Below, piece after piece: positions 18,827 to 28,322 of a stretch of DNA of 64,000 nt. This DNA comes from Actimicrobium sp. CCC2.4 (lineage in GTDB: Bacteria; Pseudomonadota; Gammaproteobacteria; Burkholderiales; Burkholderiaceae_D). How positions within the stretch are numbered: position 1 is the first letter of the stretch; every line of letters starts with the position of its first letter. The stretch is taken from positions 2,604,001-2,668,000 of the forward strand of contig NZ_CP133777.1 of NCBI RefSeq assembly GCF_034347385.1, written 5' to 3'. The notes beneath the pieces are model-generated. The model worked only from the letters and a program-made list of their open reading frames with translations, was not told where the DNA came from and ran no database searches. The translations under genes and the position numbers were made by a program.

Positions 18827-21496
18827 ATGGCTGTCGAATCAAACGCTGTTGATCCCAAAAAAATCCTGGACGCCCCCAAGGACAACCACACGCCGATGAT
18901 GGTCCAATACCTGCGCCTGAAGGCCGATCATCCTGCCATCCTGCTGTTTTACCGGATGGGCGATTTTTACGAATTGTTTTTTGACGATGCGGTCAAGGCG
19001 GCGCGTCTGCTCGGTATCACGCTGACCCAGCGCGGCAATTCGAACGGCGTGCCGATCAAGATGTGCGGCGTGCCCTTCCATGCCGCTGACCAGTATCTGG
19101 CCAAGCTGGTCCGGCTCGGTGAATCGGTCGCACTGTGTGAACAGATCGGCGACCCGGCCACCAGCAAGGGACCGGTCGAACGCAAGGTGGTGCGGGTGAT
19201 TACGCCGGGCACGCTGAGCGACGCCGACCTGCTGCCGGAAAAATCCGAGCGCTGTCTGCTGGCGCTGTCCATCGTCAACCAGCGCAAGAGCATCACGGTC
19301 GGACTGGCGTGGCTGTCGATGGCCAGCGGCGCGCTGCGCATGATGGAGTTCGTCAGCGATGCCAAGAACCTTGACACCCGGCTCAGGCAGGAAATCGAGC
19401 GCATCGCGCCGGCCGAAATCCTGATCTCCGATGGTACTGATGACTGGCTCAATGACGCCGCGCTGACCGCACGCACGCCGGTACCGCACTGGCATTTTGA
19501 TGCGGCCAACGGCCACAAGGCGCTGCTCGAACAGCTCGGCCTGGCAACGTTGCAAGGTCATGGGATAGACGACCATAGCGCCGTCAGTGGCGCGGCAGGT
19601 GCCTTGCTGTGGTACGCGCAATCGACCCAAGGCAAGGGCTTGCAGCATGTGCGCACGCTGACTGTCGAGAACGAAAACGAATTCATCGGACTCGATGCCT
19701 CGACCCGGCGCAACCTCGAGCTGACCGAAACCATCCGCGGACAGGATGCCAGCGCAGCGGCACCGACGCTGTTTTCGCTGCTGGACCATTGCCGCACGAC
19801 GATGGGCTCGCGGTTGCTGCGCCACTGGCTGCATCACGCCCGGCGCGACCAGCAGGTGGCGCGCAACCGTCACGCGGCGATCGATGCCCTGATCCGTTCG
19901 GACCAGGCCGCCGACCTGCATCGCACGCTGGGTGCGGTGCCGGATATCGAACGCATCACGACCCGTATTGCGCTGCTGTCGGCCCGTCCGCGCGACCTGG
20001 CCGGCGTGCGTGGCGGCTTGCAGCAATTGCCGGCACTGCGCGAGAGCCTCCTCGCTTGCCAGCGCACGGAGCCGGTGGCGCTGCTGCAATCGATACACGA
20101 TGCGATGGCTACGCCAAGCGCTTGCCTGGATCTGATCGAGCGCGCCATCGCGCCCGAACCGGCGGCGATGGTGCGCGATGGTGGCGTGATTGCGCGCGGC
20201 TTTGATGCGGCGCTCGATGAATTGCGTAGCCTGTCGGAAAACGCCGGCCAGTATCTGGTCGATCTCGAGACCCGCGAACGGGCCCGCACCGGCATCGCCA
20301 ATCTGCGCGTCGAGTACAACAAGGTGCATGGCTTTTACATCGAAGTGACGCACGGTCAGACCGACAAGGTGCCCGATGATTACCGCCGTCGCCAGACCCT
20401 CAAAAACGCCGAGCGCTACATCACGCCGGAACTGAAAGCCTTCGAGGACAAGGCGCTGTCGGCACAGGACCGCGCCCTGTCGCGCGAAAAAATCCTGTAC
20501 GAACAGCTGCTGCTGGACCTCGCACCGCACATCGGCACGCTGCAGGAAATCGCCCGCGCGCTGGCACAGCTCGATACGTTGGCGGCACTGGCCGACCATG
20601 CCAAGCGCCATGACTGGTGCGCACCGCAGCTGGTGGCCGAACCGGCGATCAGCATCCTGCAAGGTCGCCATCCGGTGGTCGAAAACATGATCGAGCGCTT
20701 CATCGCCAACGATTGCCTGCTCGACGACGAACATCGCCTGCTGCTGATCACCGGTCCCAACATGGGCGGCAAATCCACCTACATGCGCCAGGTCGCCCTG
20801 ATCACGCTGCTCGCTTACGTCGGCAGCTATGTGCCGGCCGCCAGCGCGACGATCGGGCCGATCGACCGCATCTTCACGCGCATCGGTGCGGCCGATGATC
20901 TGGCCGGTGGTCGTTCGACCTTCATGGTCGAGATGACCGAGTCGGCCGCCATCCTCAATGGCGCCACCGCGCAGTCGCTGGTGCTGATGGATGAAGTCGG
21001 ACGCGGCACCTCGACCTTCGACGGACTCGCGCTGGCCTGGGCCATCGCGCGCCATCTGATCGATACGACCCGCAGCTTCACGCTGTTTGCGACCCACTAC
21101 TTCGAACTGACGCAACTGCCGGATGTGCACGCCAGCGCGACCAATGTCCATTTGTCGGCCATCGAGCACAAGGACCGCATCGTGTTCCTGCATGCGGTTC
21201 AGGAAGGACCGGCCTCGCAAAGTTACGGTTTGCAGGTGGCACAACTGGCCGGCGTGCCGCAACCGGTGATCCGGGCTGCGCGCAAGCATCTGGCGCTGCT
21301 GGAAGCGCAATCAGTGCAATCGACACCGCAGTTCGATCTGTTTGCTGCGGCTCCACCTGTCGATCTGCCAGCCACGGCGGAGCCGGACTTGCTGCGCGAT
21401 GCGCTAGAGCAGATCGATCCGGACAGCCTGACACCGCGCGATGCGCTGGCACAGCTGTACGAACTCAAGCGCCTGGCCGGCAACGCGCTGCCGTGA
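18827..21496 (+). CDS. mutS: DNA mismatch repair protein MutS
   Basis: MutS recognises mismatches and small loops and recruits MutL. The 889-residue protein has the mismatch-binding Phe-x-Glu (F47, E49 in MGDFYELF), the connector and lever domains, the clamp region ([16 protein letters not shown]), and an ATPase domain with Walker [10 protein letters not shown] from residue 643, the FMVEMTE motif and Walker [13 protein letters not shown]. The C-terminus ends with a dimerisation-type helix region ([18 protein letters not shown]). The ATG at 18827 is chosen because MAVESN...[12 protein letters not shown] aligns with the usual MutS start; the open frame extends to 18731 but without family similarity. 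The stop TGA overlaps the GTG start of the next gene, so the two are translationally coupled. Confidence 0.97.
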   Translation: MAVESNAVDPKKILDAPKDNHTPMMVQYLRLKADHPAILLFYRMGDFYELFFDDAVKAARLLGITLTQRGNSNGVPIKMCGVPFHAADQYLAKLVRLGESVALCEQIGDPATSKGPVERKVVRVITPGTLSDADLLPEKSERCLLALSIVNQRKSITVGLAWLSMASGALRMMEFVSDAKNLDTRLRQEIERIAPAEILISDGTDDWLNDAALTARTPVPHWHFDAANGHKALLEQLGLATLQGHGIDDHSAVSGAAGALLWYAQSTQGKGLQHVRTLTVENENEFIGLDASTRRNLELTETIRGQDASAAAPTLFSLLDHCRTTMGSRLLRHWLHHARRDQQVARNRHAAIDALIRSDQAADLHRTLGAVPDIERITTRIALLSARPRDLAGVRGGLQQLPALRESLLACQRTEPVALLQSIHDAMATPSACLDLIERAIAPEPAAMVRDGGVIARGFDAALDELRSLSENAGQYLVDLETRERARTGIANLRVEYNKVHGFYIEVTHGQTDKVPDDYRRRQTLKNAERYITPELKAFEDKALSAQDRALSREKILYEQLLLDLAPHIGTLQEIARALAQLDTLAALADHAKRHDWCAPQLVAEPAISILQGRHPVVENMIERFIANDCLLDDEHRLLLITGPNMGGKSTYMRQVALITLLAYVGSYVPAASATIGPIDRIFTRIGAADDLAGGRSTFMVEMTESAAILNGATAQSLVLMDEVGRGTSTFDGLALAWAIARHLIDTTRSFTLFATHYFELTQLPDVHASATNVHLSAIEHKDRIVFLHAVQEGPASQSYGLQVAQLAGVPQPVIRAARKHLALLEAQSVQSTPQFDLFAAAPPVDLPATAEPDLLRDALEQIDPDSLTPRDALAQLYELKRLAGNALP

Positions 21497-22401
21497 GATG
21501 CCAACTCACTGGCCTGCTGCTAGGCTTCGCGCTGATCGCGCCGGTGCAAGCCGCCGGCGACAGCTTCCGTATCGCCGTCCTCGCAACGATCGGTGACAAC
21601 GCGCTAGAACGGGCCATCGCCGACACCGATGACGACAACCTCGCCTTCGTTGTCGTCAATGGCATCAAGGCAGCCGATGCGGCGTGCAGCGATGCGGTTT
21701 ACCTGGAGCGCAAGATCCTGCTGGACTCAGCCAAGAACGGCGTGATCCTGTCGATGGCCGGATCGGACTGGACGGCGTGCCGCAACACGGCCGGACAGTC
21801 GATCGCGATGGAGCGCCTGACGCGCTTGCGCGATCTGTTTTTTACGGGTGAATTTTCATTCGGTGCCAGCAGGATTCCGCTGCTGCGCCAGTCCGGCACC
21901 CCCAAGTTTCGCAGCTATGCCGAGAACGCCCATTGGGAAGTCGGCACCATCCAGTTCGCGACCATCAATCTGCCGGCTGACAATAATCATTTTCTGGCAG
22001 CGGCCGGACGCAACAGCGAGTTTGAAGACCGGCAGATTGCCAATCACGCGTGGCTGCAGCGACTCATCGCCAATGCCACGCATCGCAAGCTCGCCGCGCT
22101 GGTTTTGTTTTGTGACGGCAACCTGATGCTGCCGAAAAAGAATCCGCCACCAAGGGACGGGTTTGCCCAATTGCGCGGCCAGCTGACACAGCTCGCCGCA
22201 GGCTACCCGGGCAAGGTCTTGCTGGTCCATGACGGTGCCGGCGCTACCGGCGATATTCGCTGGCGTGACAAGGTCGGCACGCTGGCCGTCGGAGCCGCCG
22301 GGGTCCGCCTGACCATCGCGCCGGACGGGCCGGCCCTGTTTGTTGTCAGCGATGGCGCAGATCGCAGCGGCAATAAAAAAGCCGCCGTCACGATCAAGTG
22401 A
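21493..22401 (+). CDS. Exported protein of unknown function coupled to mutS, possible degenerate phosphoesterase fold
   Basis: The GTG start overlaps the mutS stop (GTGA), giving a 302-residue protein with a signal peptide ([18 protein letters not shown]), so it should be periplasmic. The order of segments ([61 protein letters not shown]) loosely follows calcineurin-like metallophosphoesterases, but the family's metal-binding motifs (DxH, GD, GNHD, GHxH) are not intact, so an enzymatic call would be unsafe. A hairpin overlapping the stop may end transcription. The pairing of a repair gene with a periplasmic protein has no obvious functional logic and may only reflect shared transcription. Confidence 0.75.
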   Translation: MRCQLTGLLLGFALIAPVQAAGDSFRIAVLATIGDNALERAIADTDDDNLAFVVVNGIKAADAACSDAVYLERKILLDSAKNGVILSMAGSDWTACRNTAGQSIAMERLTRLRDLFFTGEFSFGASRIPLLRQSGTPKFRSYAENAHWEVGTIQFATINLPADNNHFLAAAGRNSEFEDRQIANHAWLQRLIANATHRKLAALVLFCDGNLMLPKKNPPPRDGFAQLRGQLTQLAAGYPGKVLLVHDGAGATGDIRWRDKVGTLAVGAAGVRLTIAPDGPALFVVSDGADRSGNKKAAVTIK

Positions 22402-22411
22402 CGACGGCTTT
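22378..22411 (-). terminator. Intrinsic terminator of slyD, shared hairpin at convergent gene ends
   Basis: A 14-bp stem (22378-22391 with 22398-22411, one mismatch) and a 6-base loop lie between the two convergent genes. On the minus strand it is followed by TTTTTT (22380-22375), a classical terminator for slyD. It includes the stop codon of the plus-strand gene. Confidence 0.8.
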
Positions 22412-22428
22412 GACTGGTCCCGGTAGGA

Positions 22429-22968
22429 TCAGTGGATAGGATGGCTGCGGAACTGGTCGCCTGATTCATCATCCGGTTCGTCGTGATGATGGCCGTGGTC
22501 ACCATGCACATGACCATGAACGATTTCTTCATCGGTGGCAGCGCGCACTTCACTGACCTTCAGCGCGAATCGCAGTGCCATGCCGGCGAGCGGGTGATTG
22601 CCGTCGAGGACGACCTTGTCATCAGCGATATCGGTAACAGTAAAGATCACCGAATCATCATCTTCGCCGCCGTCGGGCAAGCCTTCAAATTGCATGCCGA
22701 CTTCGAGTGGTGTCGGCAGACGGTCACGCGGCTCGACCTTGACCAGGGCGGGATCGTACTCACCAAAGGCATCGTCCGGTTCGACTTGCAGGTTAGTCTC
22801 GAAACCGGTGTCCTTGCCATCGAGCGCTTCTTCGATTTTTGGCAGCGTGTTTTCGTAACCCCCGTGCAGATACACCATCGGATCCCGGCTTTCTTCGATC
22901 AGGTTGCCCTGGGCGTCCGACAACGTGTAATGGACCGTCACTACGGTATTTTTGGCAATGATCATCAT
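22429..22968 (-). CDS. slyD: SlyD-type FKBP peptidyl-prolyl cis-trans isomerase
   Basis: A 179-residue cytoplasmic chaperone/prolyl isomerase. It opens with IAKNTVVTVHYTLSDAQGN and EESRDPMVYLHGGYENTLPKIEEALDG, the FKBP core, then the inserted-flap region VEPDDAFGEYDPALVKVEPRD and DGNHPLAGMALRFALKVSEVRAAT, diagnostic of SlyD. The tail HGHVHGDHGHHHDEPDDES is histidine-rich, as in SlyD proteins that bind nickel or other metals. Two ATGs are adjacent (22968 and 22965); AAAGGA lies just upstream of the first. The open frame continues further upstream but without family similarity. Confidence 0.95.
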   Translation of the reverse strand: MMIIAKNTVVTVHYTLSDAQGNLIEESRDPMVYLHGGYENTLPKIEEALDGKDTGFETNLQVEPDDAFGEYDPALVKVEPRDRLPTPLEVGMQFEGLPDGGEDDDSVIFTVTDIADDKVVLDGNHPLAGMALRFALKVSEVRAATDEEIVHGHVHGDHGHHHDEPDDESGDQFRSHPIH

Positions 22969-23077
22969 GCATCCTTTCGTTTGGGAGTTTGCCGGATTAT
23001 ACCTGCCCGAATCACGCCGGGTCAGCCCTGGCGACAAAATCAGCTGCATTCGAGACAACCCGGTTTGCCCCGCCAGC

Positions 23078-23083
23078 TATAAT
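23078..23083 (+). promoter_or_regulatory. Putative -10 box directly before roxA
   Basis: A perfect TATAAT ends 6 bases before the ATG at 23090. If used, the transcript would be leaderless or nearly so. A -35 of good quality at 16-18 bases was not found. Confidence 0.4.
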
Positions 23084-23089
23084 GCGGGC

Positions 23090-24214
23090 ATGAAAAAACG
23101 CACACTCCTGGGTGATCTGACACCCGCACAATTCCTCAAGGATTACTGGCACAAAAAACCGTGCGTGATCCGTCAGGCGCTTCCCGGCTTCGGCCCCTTA
23201 CTGGAGCGCGACGCCCTCTTCGAGATGGCCGCACGCGAGGACGTCGAATCGCGCCTCGTGACCCAGTTCAAGCAAAAGTGGGAGATGCAGTCCGGCCCGC
23301 AAACCGCCCTGCCCGCCCTGACCAAGAAGAACTGGACGCTGCTGGTACAAGGCGTCAATTTGCACGACGATGCCGCCGACGCGCTGCTGCGCCAATTCAA
23401 TTTCCTGCCGGATGCCCGCCTTGATGATCTGATGATCAGCTATGCCAGCGATAACGGCGGAGTCGGTCCGCATTTCGATTCGTATGATGTTTTCCTGCTG
23501 CAGGCACAAGGCACGCGGCGCTGGCGCATCGGTGCCCAGACCGATCTGACCCTGCAGCAAGGCGTGCCACTCAAGATCCTCAAGCATTTCGCACCAACCG
23601 AAGAGTTCGACCTGGAACCCGGCGACATGCTGTATCTGCCACCGCACTACGCCCACGAGGGTGTCGCTATCGGTGAATGCATGACCTACTCGATCGGCTT
23701 TCGCGCACCGTCTTTCCAGGAACTTGGTGAAGCCTTCCTGACCTTCATGACGGATTCGATCGACCTGCCAGGCCGATATGCCGATCCGGCCCTGACAGCG
23801 ACGACGCGTCCTGCCGAAATCAGCAGCGCGATGCTGGCGCAAGTATCGGCCGAACTCAACAAGGTCCAGTTCACCAAGGACGACATCGCGATCTTCCTTG
23901 GTGAATATCTGTCCGAGCCAAAGGCCAGCGTGTTTTTTGAAGGCCCCAAACGTCCGCTGACACTGGACAAGTTCATGGCTCTGGCCGGCAAGCGCGGGGT
24001 CGCACTGTCCCGCAAGACGCAAATGCTGTATCGCGGCGAATTGATCTTTATTAACGGCGAATCGTTTGAAGTCGACGCTGCCGATAAGGCCTTGCTCAGC
24101 GTGCTGGCCGACAGTCGCGTGCTGTCCGCTGTACTGACCGCGACTGCGTCACAGGACGTCGCCGAAGCGCTGCACGACTGGTACCGGCAAGGCTGGTTGA
24201 ACGTGATCAAATAG
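23090..24214 (+). CDS. roxA: RoxA-type (YcfD) cupin/JmjC ribosomal protein uL16 arginine hydroxylase
   Basis: A 374-residue Fe(II)/2-oxoglutarate oxygenase. In E. coli the homologue hydroxylates an arginine of ribosomal protein uL16. The sequence begins with LLGDLTPAQFLKDYWHKKPCVIRQALPGF, typical of the family. Iron ligands are visible as H128 and D130 (GPHFDSYDVF) and H189 (LPPHYAHEG), at almost the same numbers as in E. coli YcfD. The C-terminal part (from about residue 230) is the dimerisation and winged-helix region. The ATG at 23090 is chosen over upstream in-frame extensions, which have no similarity and overlap slyD's start. Confidence 0.93.
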   Translation: MKKRTLLGDLTPAQFLKDYWHKKPCVIRQALPGFGPLLERDALFEMAAREDVESRLVTQFKQKWEMQSGPQTALPALTKKNWTLLVQGVNLHDDAADALLRQFNFLPDARLDDLMISYASDNGGVGPHFDSYDVFLLQAQGTRRWRIGAQTDLTLQQGVPLKILKHFAPTEEFDLEPGDMLYLPPHYAHEGVAIGECMTYSIGFRAPSFQELGEAFLTFMTDSIDLPGRYADPALTATTRPAEISSAMLAQVSAELNKVQFTKDDIAIFLGEYLSEPKASVFFEGPKRPLTLDKFMALAGKRGVALSRKTQMLYRGELIFINGESFEVDAADKALLSVLADSRVLSAVLTATASQDVAEALHDWYRQGWLNVIK

Positions 24215-24319
24215 ATACTTCCGGGCAGTCTATTTATTAGTTTTTTAGTAACACCTGCTGTTGCAAAGAGTTACTTACCATTAAGCAAAGGATACGTGCC
24301 GTGACGCACAAAAAGCCGC

Positions 24320-24325
24320 TATAAT
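24320..24325 (+). promoter_or_regulatory. Putative -10 box upstream of the small lipoprotein gene
   Basis: A perfect TATAAT, 136 bases before the lipoprotein ATG, implies a leader of about 130 bases if used. The -35 region is weak (GTGCCG at 24296-24301). Confidence 0.4.
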
Positions 24326-24402
24326 CGGCCGCTTAGAAAAAACCTTTCTGGCGTCCACTGCGCGGTTGGCTCGGATTCTTTGTTGGCTATTTCTATAGAG
24401 CG

Positions 24403-24420
24403 ATAATTACCGGTAATTAT
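24403..24420. promoter_or_regulatory. Perfect 18-bp palindrome in the lipoprotein leader
   Basis: ATAATTACCGGTAATTAT is a perfect inverted repeat, 41 bases before the ATG of the lipoprotein. It could be an operator for a dimeric regulator or an RNA hairpin in the leader. Position downstream of the predicted -10 box fits repression, but there is no regulator nearby to pair with it. Confidence 0.55.
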
Positions 24421-24461
24421 TCATCGCATAACTTTGAACCATTTGAATTAAAGGAAACACC

Positions 24462-24689
24462 ATGAAAAAAGCACTGCTGATCGCCTCCCTGTTCGCCCTG
24501 ACACTCGCTGCTTGCGGCAAAAAAGAAGAAGTCGTTGTCGTTCCTCCAGTCGTCGAGGCACCAGCTCCTGCTCCTGCTGCTACACCAGCTCCTGACGCAG
24601 CCGCTCCAGCCGCTGCTCCAGCTGCAGATGCTCCTGCCGCTCCTGCCGCAGATGCCAAGCCATCCGAAATGGCACCAGCACCTAAGTAA
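24462..24689 (+). CDS. Small Pro/Ala-rich lipoprotein of unknown function
   Basis: A 75-residue protein with a lipoprotein signal peptide and lipobox LAAC (C18), then GKKEEVVVVPP and a low-complexity tail of Ala, Pro and Asp to the C-terminus. It should be anchored to a membrane by its lipidated cysteine with a flexible extension in the periplasm. An A/G-rich ribosome site (AAAGGAAAC) lies before the ATG. It is monocistronic, with its own promoter candidate and a strong terminator. Function is unknown. Confidence 0.85.
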   Translation: MKKALLIASLFALTLAACGKKEEVVVVPPVVEAPAPAPAATPAPDAAAPAAAPAADAPAAPAADAKPSEMAPAPK

Positions 24690-24703
24690 TTTTAGGCTGA
24701 TGC

Positions 24704-24733
24704 AAAAAACCGACCTTCAGGTCGGTTTTTTTT
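24704..24733. terminator. Bidirectional intrinsic terminator
   Basis: Stem CCGACC (24710-24715) and GGTCGG (24720-24725) with loop TTCA, flanked by A6 on the left and T8 on the right. It can end the lipoprotein transcript on the plus strand and the MBL-hydrolase transcript on the minus strand. Confidence 0.93.
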
Positions 24734-24747
24734 CGTCTGCAGAATGC

Positions 24748-25524
24748 TCAATCCAGGTCAATCCAGTCAAAGCCATCCGCTTGACTGGCAATCATGACTT
24801 GCACGGCATCGCCATCTAAACCAAGTGTCAATGCTGCTGCCGCCAGCGCTGCCGTATTGTTTTGCTGACTCAGGTGGGCACCGATCACCATGCGCAAGCG
24901 GGAGCGGTCGAGCGCCGCCAGAATTTGCGTGCTGCTATCGTTGGACAGATGGCCATAAATGCCGCCGATGCGGCGTTTCAGCGAGGGCGGATAGACCGAG
25001 TTCGCCAGCATATGCTTGTCGTGATTGCACTCGAGCACGAGCGCATCGCAACCGCCCAGTGCGCCCACCAGATGCGGGGTGGAATGACCGGCATCGGTCA
25101 GCACACCAAGTCGCACGCGCCCATCGCTGGCCACATACTGCACAGGTTCCCGCGCATCGTGCGGCACGGTGTAGGGCATGAGTTCCAGATCACCAATCGG
25201 GACCGCCACGCCATCGCGGCAAAACCGGATATCAACGCCTTTGCAATCGTCCCGCACTGCCTGGAAAGTACCGTAGCTGAGCCAGACCGGAACGTGGTAA
25301 CGGCGCGCAAATTTGAGCGCGCCGCTGACGTGGTCAGAATGTTCGTGGGTGATGACGATGGCGCTCAATTCGGCCGCCGCCATGCCGATGCGTGCCATGC
25401 GACGCTCGGTCTCCTTGACGGAAAAACCGCAGTCCAGCATGACGGTGGTGCGCGTCATGCCGGAAGCTGCGGTGATCAGCAGCGCGTTTCCTTCGCTGCC
25501 GCTGCCCAGACTGGCAAACTTCAA
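24748..25524 (-). CDS. MBL-fold metallo-hydrolase, YycJ/WalJ-like
   Basis: A 258-residue metallo-beta-lactamase-fold protein. MKFASLGSGSEGNALLI is the characteristic start of the YycJ/PhnP-like group. The metal-binding motif THEHSDH supplies H60, H62, D64 and H65, and further ligands are likely in LTDAGHST and GYGHLSNDSS-type segments (IYGHLSND). No signal peptide, so cytoplasmic. Relatives are 5'-3' exonucleases or phosphodiesterases; substrate here is unknown. It is last in a minus-strand group dapA-bamC-MBL, with 26 bases to bamC. Confidence 0.9.
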   Translation of the reverse strand: MKFASLGSGSEGNALLITAASGMTRTTVMLDCGFSVKETERRMARIGMAAAELSAIVITHEHSDHVSGALKFARRYHVPVWLSYGTFQAVRDDCKGVDIRFCRDGVAVPIGDLELMPYTVPHDAREPVQYVASDGRVRLGVLTDAGHSTPHLVGALGGCDALVLECNHDKHMLANSVYPPSLKRRIGGIYGHLSNDSSTQILAALDRSRLRMVIGAHLSQQNNTAALAAAALTLGLDGDAVQVMIASQADGFDWIDLD

Positions 25525-25550
25525 TGGAGCAAGTTAAGCAAATCCGGCGA

Positions 25551-26717
25551 TTACTTGAGCTGCTCGTTGAGCAAAGTCAGAATACGATCGGCCGTACTCG
25601 ACATCTCCGGCTTGCCGTCGGCATTGAGTACCGTGATCCGGCTGATGGTACCGAGTTGTTTCACTGAGACGCGGTATTTCTGGGCTGTCTTGGCCTTGTC
25701 GTCAGAGCTGCTGAACAGCCGTGAGAAGAAGCCTTTTTCGCCATTCGGCTTGCTCTTCGCATCCTGCCCGAGGTCGATATAGCGCACGAAATACATGCCC
25801 TGGACCCGATCACGATCTTCGACAGTAAACCCTACGCGGTCCAGCGACAGGCCAACCCGGCGCCAGGCGCGGTCAAACCCTTCATCCACTTCAACATAGG
25901 GACCGCCCGCATCCTTGCCGAGCTTGGCACGGTTTGGCTGTTGCACGGCCTGCGCGACAATGCTCTTAGCCTTGACTTCCTCGACACCCAGACGCGCCAT
26001 CAGACGCGACAGGAATTCGGCTTCGAGGCCCGGATCGGCCGGACGGGGTGTCCAGACCGTGCCATCTTTTTGCGCACCGGTCAGCACTTCCTCGGCACCA
26101 CGGTGGCTGATATACACCTCGGTCGACCCATCGGCCCCGCGCTCGAGACGGGTGCGGAACTTGTCACGCTCGCCCGTCGAGTACAGCGAATCGACCACCT
26201 TGCCCAAGGTCTTGCGCAAGAAGTCCTGAGGAATTTTTGCGCGATTTTCTGCCCAGTCGGTTTCCATCACGCCGGCTTCCGGCCTTTCGATATTGATCAG
26301 AAAACCCGACTCCTGCCAGAAGTCCTTGATCTGCGGCCACAGTACCTCCGGGCTTTGCTTGACCACCAGCCAGCGCTCGTTACCGTCGCGCACAACGCGC
26401 GCTTCCGGCGTGACTGCCGGCGCTACCACCGCCGGCGCGGCGCTGGTCGCTACCGGCAGCGTACCGGTCTGCGCGGTATAGCTCGATGCCGTAGCGGTTC
26501 CTCGGTTACTTTCGGGGATTGCATAGCGGCTGTCTTTTTGCAATTGAGTCAGGTCGGGTGGCACTTCCAGATTGGTCGTGGAAGCCTTGCTGGCGCTTTT
26601 GTAATCCAGCCGATCCGGCTCCATGATCGAATTGAGCGAACTGCAGCCAGCCAGTCCGGTAAGGGCAACCGCCAGAAGGAGGCTGCGGGCTGTTTCAGGG
26701 TTGGAGCGTAGGGTCAT
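25551..26717 (-). CDS. bamC: Outer membrane protein assembly factor BamC (lipoprotein)
   Basis: A 388-residue lipoprotein with lipobox LAGC (C25), part of the BAM complex that inserts beta-barrel proteins into the outer membrane. After SSLNSIMEPDRLDYKSA comes VPPDLTQLQKDSRYAIPES, the conserved extended N-terminal lasso that binds BamD. Two helix-grip domains follow, roughly residues 120-250 (LVVKQSPEVLWPQIKDFW) and 265-388 (YVEVDEGFDRAWRRVGLSLD). The ATG at 26717 is chosen because it gives the lipoprotein signal; the open frame extends to 26855. It follows dapA, the same arrangement as in many proteobacteria. Confidence 0.95.
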   Translation of the reverse strand: MTLRSNPETARSLLLAVALTGLAGCSSLNSIMEPDRLDYKSASKASTTNLEVPPDLTQLQKDSRYAIPESNRGTATASSYTAQTGTLPVATSAAPAVVAPAVTPEARVVRDGNERWLVVKQSPEVLWPQIKDFWQESGFLINIERPEAGVMETDWAENRAKIPQDFLRKTLGKVVDSLYSTGERDKFRTRLERGADGSTEVYISHRGAEEVLTGAQKDGTVWTPRPADPGLEAEFLSRLMARLGVEEVKAKSIVAQAVQQPNRAKLGKDAGGPYVEVDEGFDRAWRRVGLSLDRVGFTVEDRDRVQGMYFVRYIDLGQDAKSKPNGEKGFFSRLFSSSDDKAKTAQKYRVSVKQLGTISRITVLNADGKPEMSSTADRILTLLNEQLK

Positions 26718-26784
26718 GTCGATGCGATATAAGAGTCGGATGGAAGTCGAAAAAATTTCGAGCAGGGACGCTTGTCGAAGCGGC

Positions 26785-27663
26785 TTATTGTAGTACGCCC
26801 GATTCGCGCATCGCCGCGCGAACCACCGCGTGGAATTCAGCGGCAAGGGGGACAAGCGGCAAACGCATGCCCGCTTCGATCAGGCCGATTTCCTGCATCG
26901 CCCATTTCAGCGGTACCGGGTTCGGTTCGATAAACAGCTTGTTATTGAGCGGCATCATGCGATTGTTAATCCGGATAGCCTCGGCCAGGTTGCCGGCGAT
27001 CGCGGCGGCGCACAGTTCGTGCATGGCACGCGGCGCAATATTAGCCGTGACAGAAATATTGCCTTTACCGCCGCACAACATCAATGCCATTGCCGTTGCA
27101 TCGTCGCCGGAATACACCGCAAACGTGGGTGGCAGCAATCTCAGCAGGTCAATGCCACGACCGATATTACCGGTCGCATCCTTGACCCCGACGATGCCTG
27201 GTACGCCAGCCAGGCGCACGATGGTGTCGTTGCTCATGTCTGCCACGGTACGACCGGGCACGTTGTACAGGATCGCCGGCAAGTCGACCGATTCGGCGAT
27301 CTTTTTGAAATGCTGGTAGATGCCTTCTTGCGTAGGCCGGTTGTAATACGGCACCACCAGTAGCGAGGCATCGGCACCGGCGCTCTTGGCATAACGGGTC
27401 AGTTCGATCGCTTCGGCGGTGGAGTTGCCACCGGTGCCGGCGATAATTGGAATGCGCCGATCGGTGTGTTCGACCGCAATCTTGATCAATTCACAATGTT
27501 CATCGACGGTGACGGTCGGCGATTCGCCGGTGGTCCCGACGATCACGATACCGTCAGTTCCTTCTGCGATATGCCAGTCGATCAACTTGCGCAATCCCGG
27601 TAAATCGAGACTGCCATCGGTGTGCATCGGTGTAACGATTGCGACTAAGCTTCCCTGAATCAT
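26785..27663 (-). CDS. dapA: 4-hydroxy-tetrahydrodipicolinate synthase
   Basis: DapA condenses pyruvate with aspartate semialdehyde in the lysine/diaminopimelate pathway. The 292-residue protein carries the Schiff-base lysine K161 (GVKDATGN) and the catalytic triad T44 (VGTTGES), Y107 (VVPYYNRP) and Y133 (ILYNVPGR), at canonical positions. Length is normal. It heads the dapA-bamC-MBL group, with 67 bases before the bamC ATG. Confidence 0.98.
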   Translation of the reverse strand: MIQGSLVAIVTPMHTDGSLDLPGLRKLIDWHIAEGTDGIVIVGTTGESPTVTVDEHCELIKIAVEHTDRRIPIIAGTGGNSTAEAIELTRYAKSAGADASLLVVPYYNRPTQEGIYQHFKKIAESVDLPAILYNVPGRTVADMSNDTIVRLAGVPGIVGVKDATGNIGRGIDLLRLLPPTFAVYSGDDATAMALMLCGGKGNISVTANIAPRAMHELCAAAIAGNLAEAIRINNRMMPLNNKLFIEPNPVPLKWAMQEIGLIEAGMRLPLVPLAAEFHAVVRAAMRESGVLQ

Positions 27664-27752
27664 GATTATTGAATCGCCAGATAATGAGGTGGGTAATTGT
27701 AGCGGATAGCCGGAGGCTACGGGAAGGTGTCGGTACGCGTCTCTACAAACAA

Positions 27753-28322
27753 TTACCTGTCCTCTGACAGCCGCAATAGCTCGGCCGGCATTTCGCTACA
27801 CAATTTAATTGCACACAATTTTTGTCGCATGGCAGGCGTGGGAAAGGCGTGATAGCCGTCTTCAAAAGCCAGTACATGAACTTGGGCAGCCAGTGCCGCC
27901 GCCAGCAGTTCGCCGGGTTGCAGCAGGAAAGCCGGACTGGATGGCTTGCCGAACGCGCCATTGCCCTGCGCAAAAGTTTCGTAGATCAATACGCCGCCAT
28001 CGACCAGGCTGGCGAACAGCAGCGGTAACAATGGCCGATGCAAATAATTGGTCACGATGATGCCGGCGAAACGACCAGCTTGCAGCAGTTGCGCCGCACC
28101 ATCACCGTTTTCCAGATCGATGCAAGCCGTGTCGATATGCGGGCCTGCCGTGGCGGCGAGCGCTTCGGCCATGCGGTCCACTGCCAGCACCGGATGGCCG
28201 GCATCCGCCAGCAAGCGCGCATGACGGCCGCTGCCGCAGGCAAGATCGAGCACCAGGCCCGACGGAATGCGGGTGGCGAAGCGCTGTACCCACGCCGATG
28301 GCGCATCGGTCTGATGAAGCAT
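27753..28322 (-). CDS. Class I SAM-dependent methyltransferase
   Basis: A 189-residue soluble protein with motif [19 protein letters not shown] (residues about 25-42) and acidic motif II VLAVDRM, typical of Rossmann-fold methyltransferases; [17 protein letters not shown] follows in the post-motif region, as in TehB-like members. Substrate is unknown. Its ATG overlaps the trpS stop (TGATG), so it is translationally coupled to trpS. Confidence 0.88.
   Translation of the reverse strand: MLHQTDAPSAWVQRFATRIPSGLVLDLACGSGRHARLLADAGHPVLAVDRMAEALAATAGPHIDTACIDLENGDGAAQLLQAGRFAGIIVTNYLHRPLLPLLFASLVDGGVLIYETFAQGNGAFGKPSSPAFLLQPGELLAAALAAQVHVLAFEDGYHAFPTPAMRQKLCAIKLCSEMPAELLRLSEDR

Noticed and set aside
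18839-21310. Minus-strand open frame of 823 codons opposite mutS
   Set aside because: It is antisense to a fully conserved MutS and has no recognisable motif; strong GC codon bias explains its length.
24326-24461. tRNA or small RNA gene in the gap before the small lipoprotein
   Set aside because: No cloverleaf, T-loop motif or terminator before the ATG; it reads better as the lipoprotein's leader.
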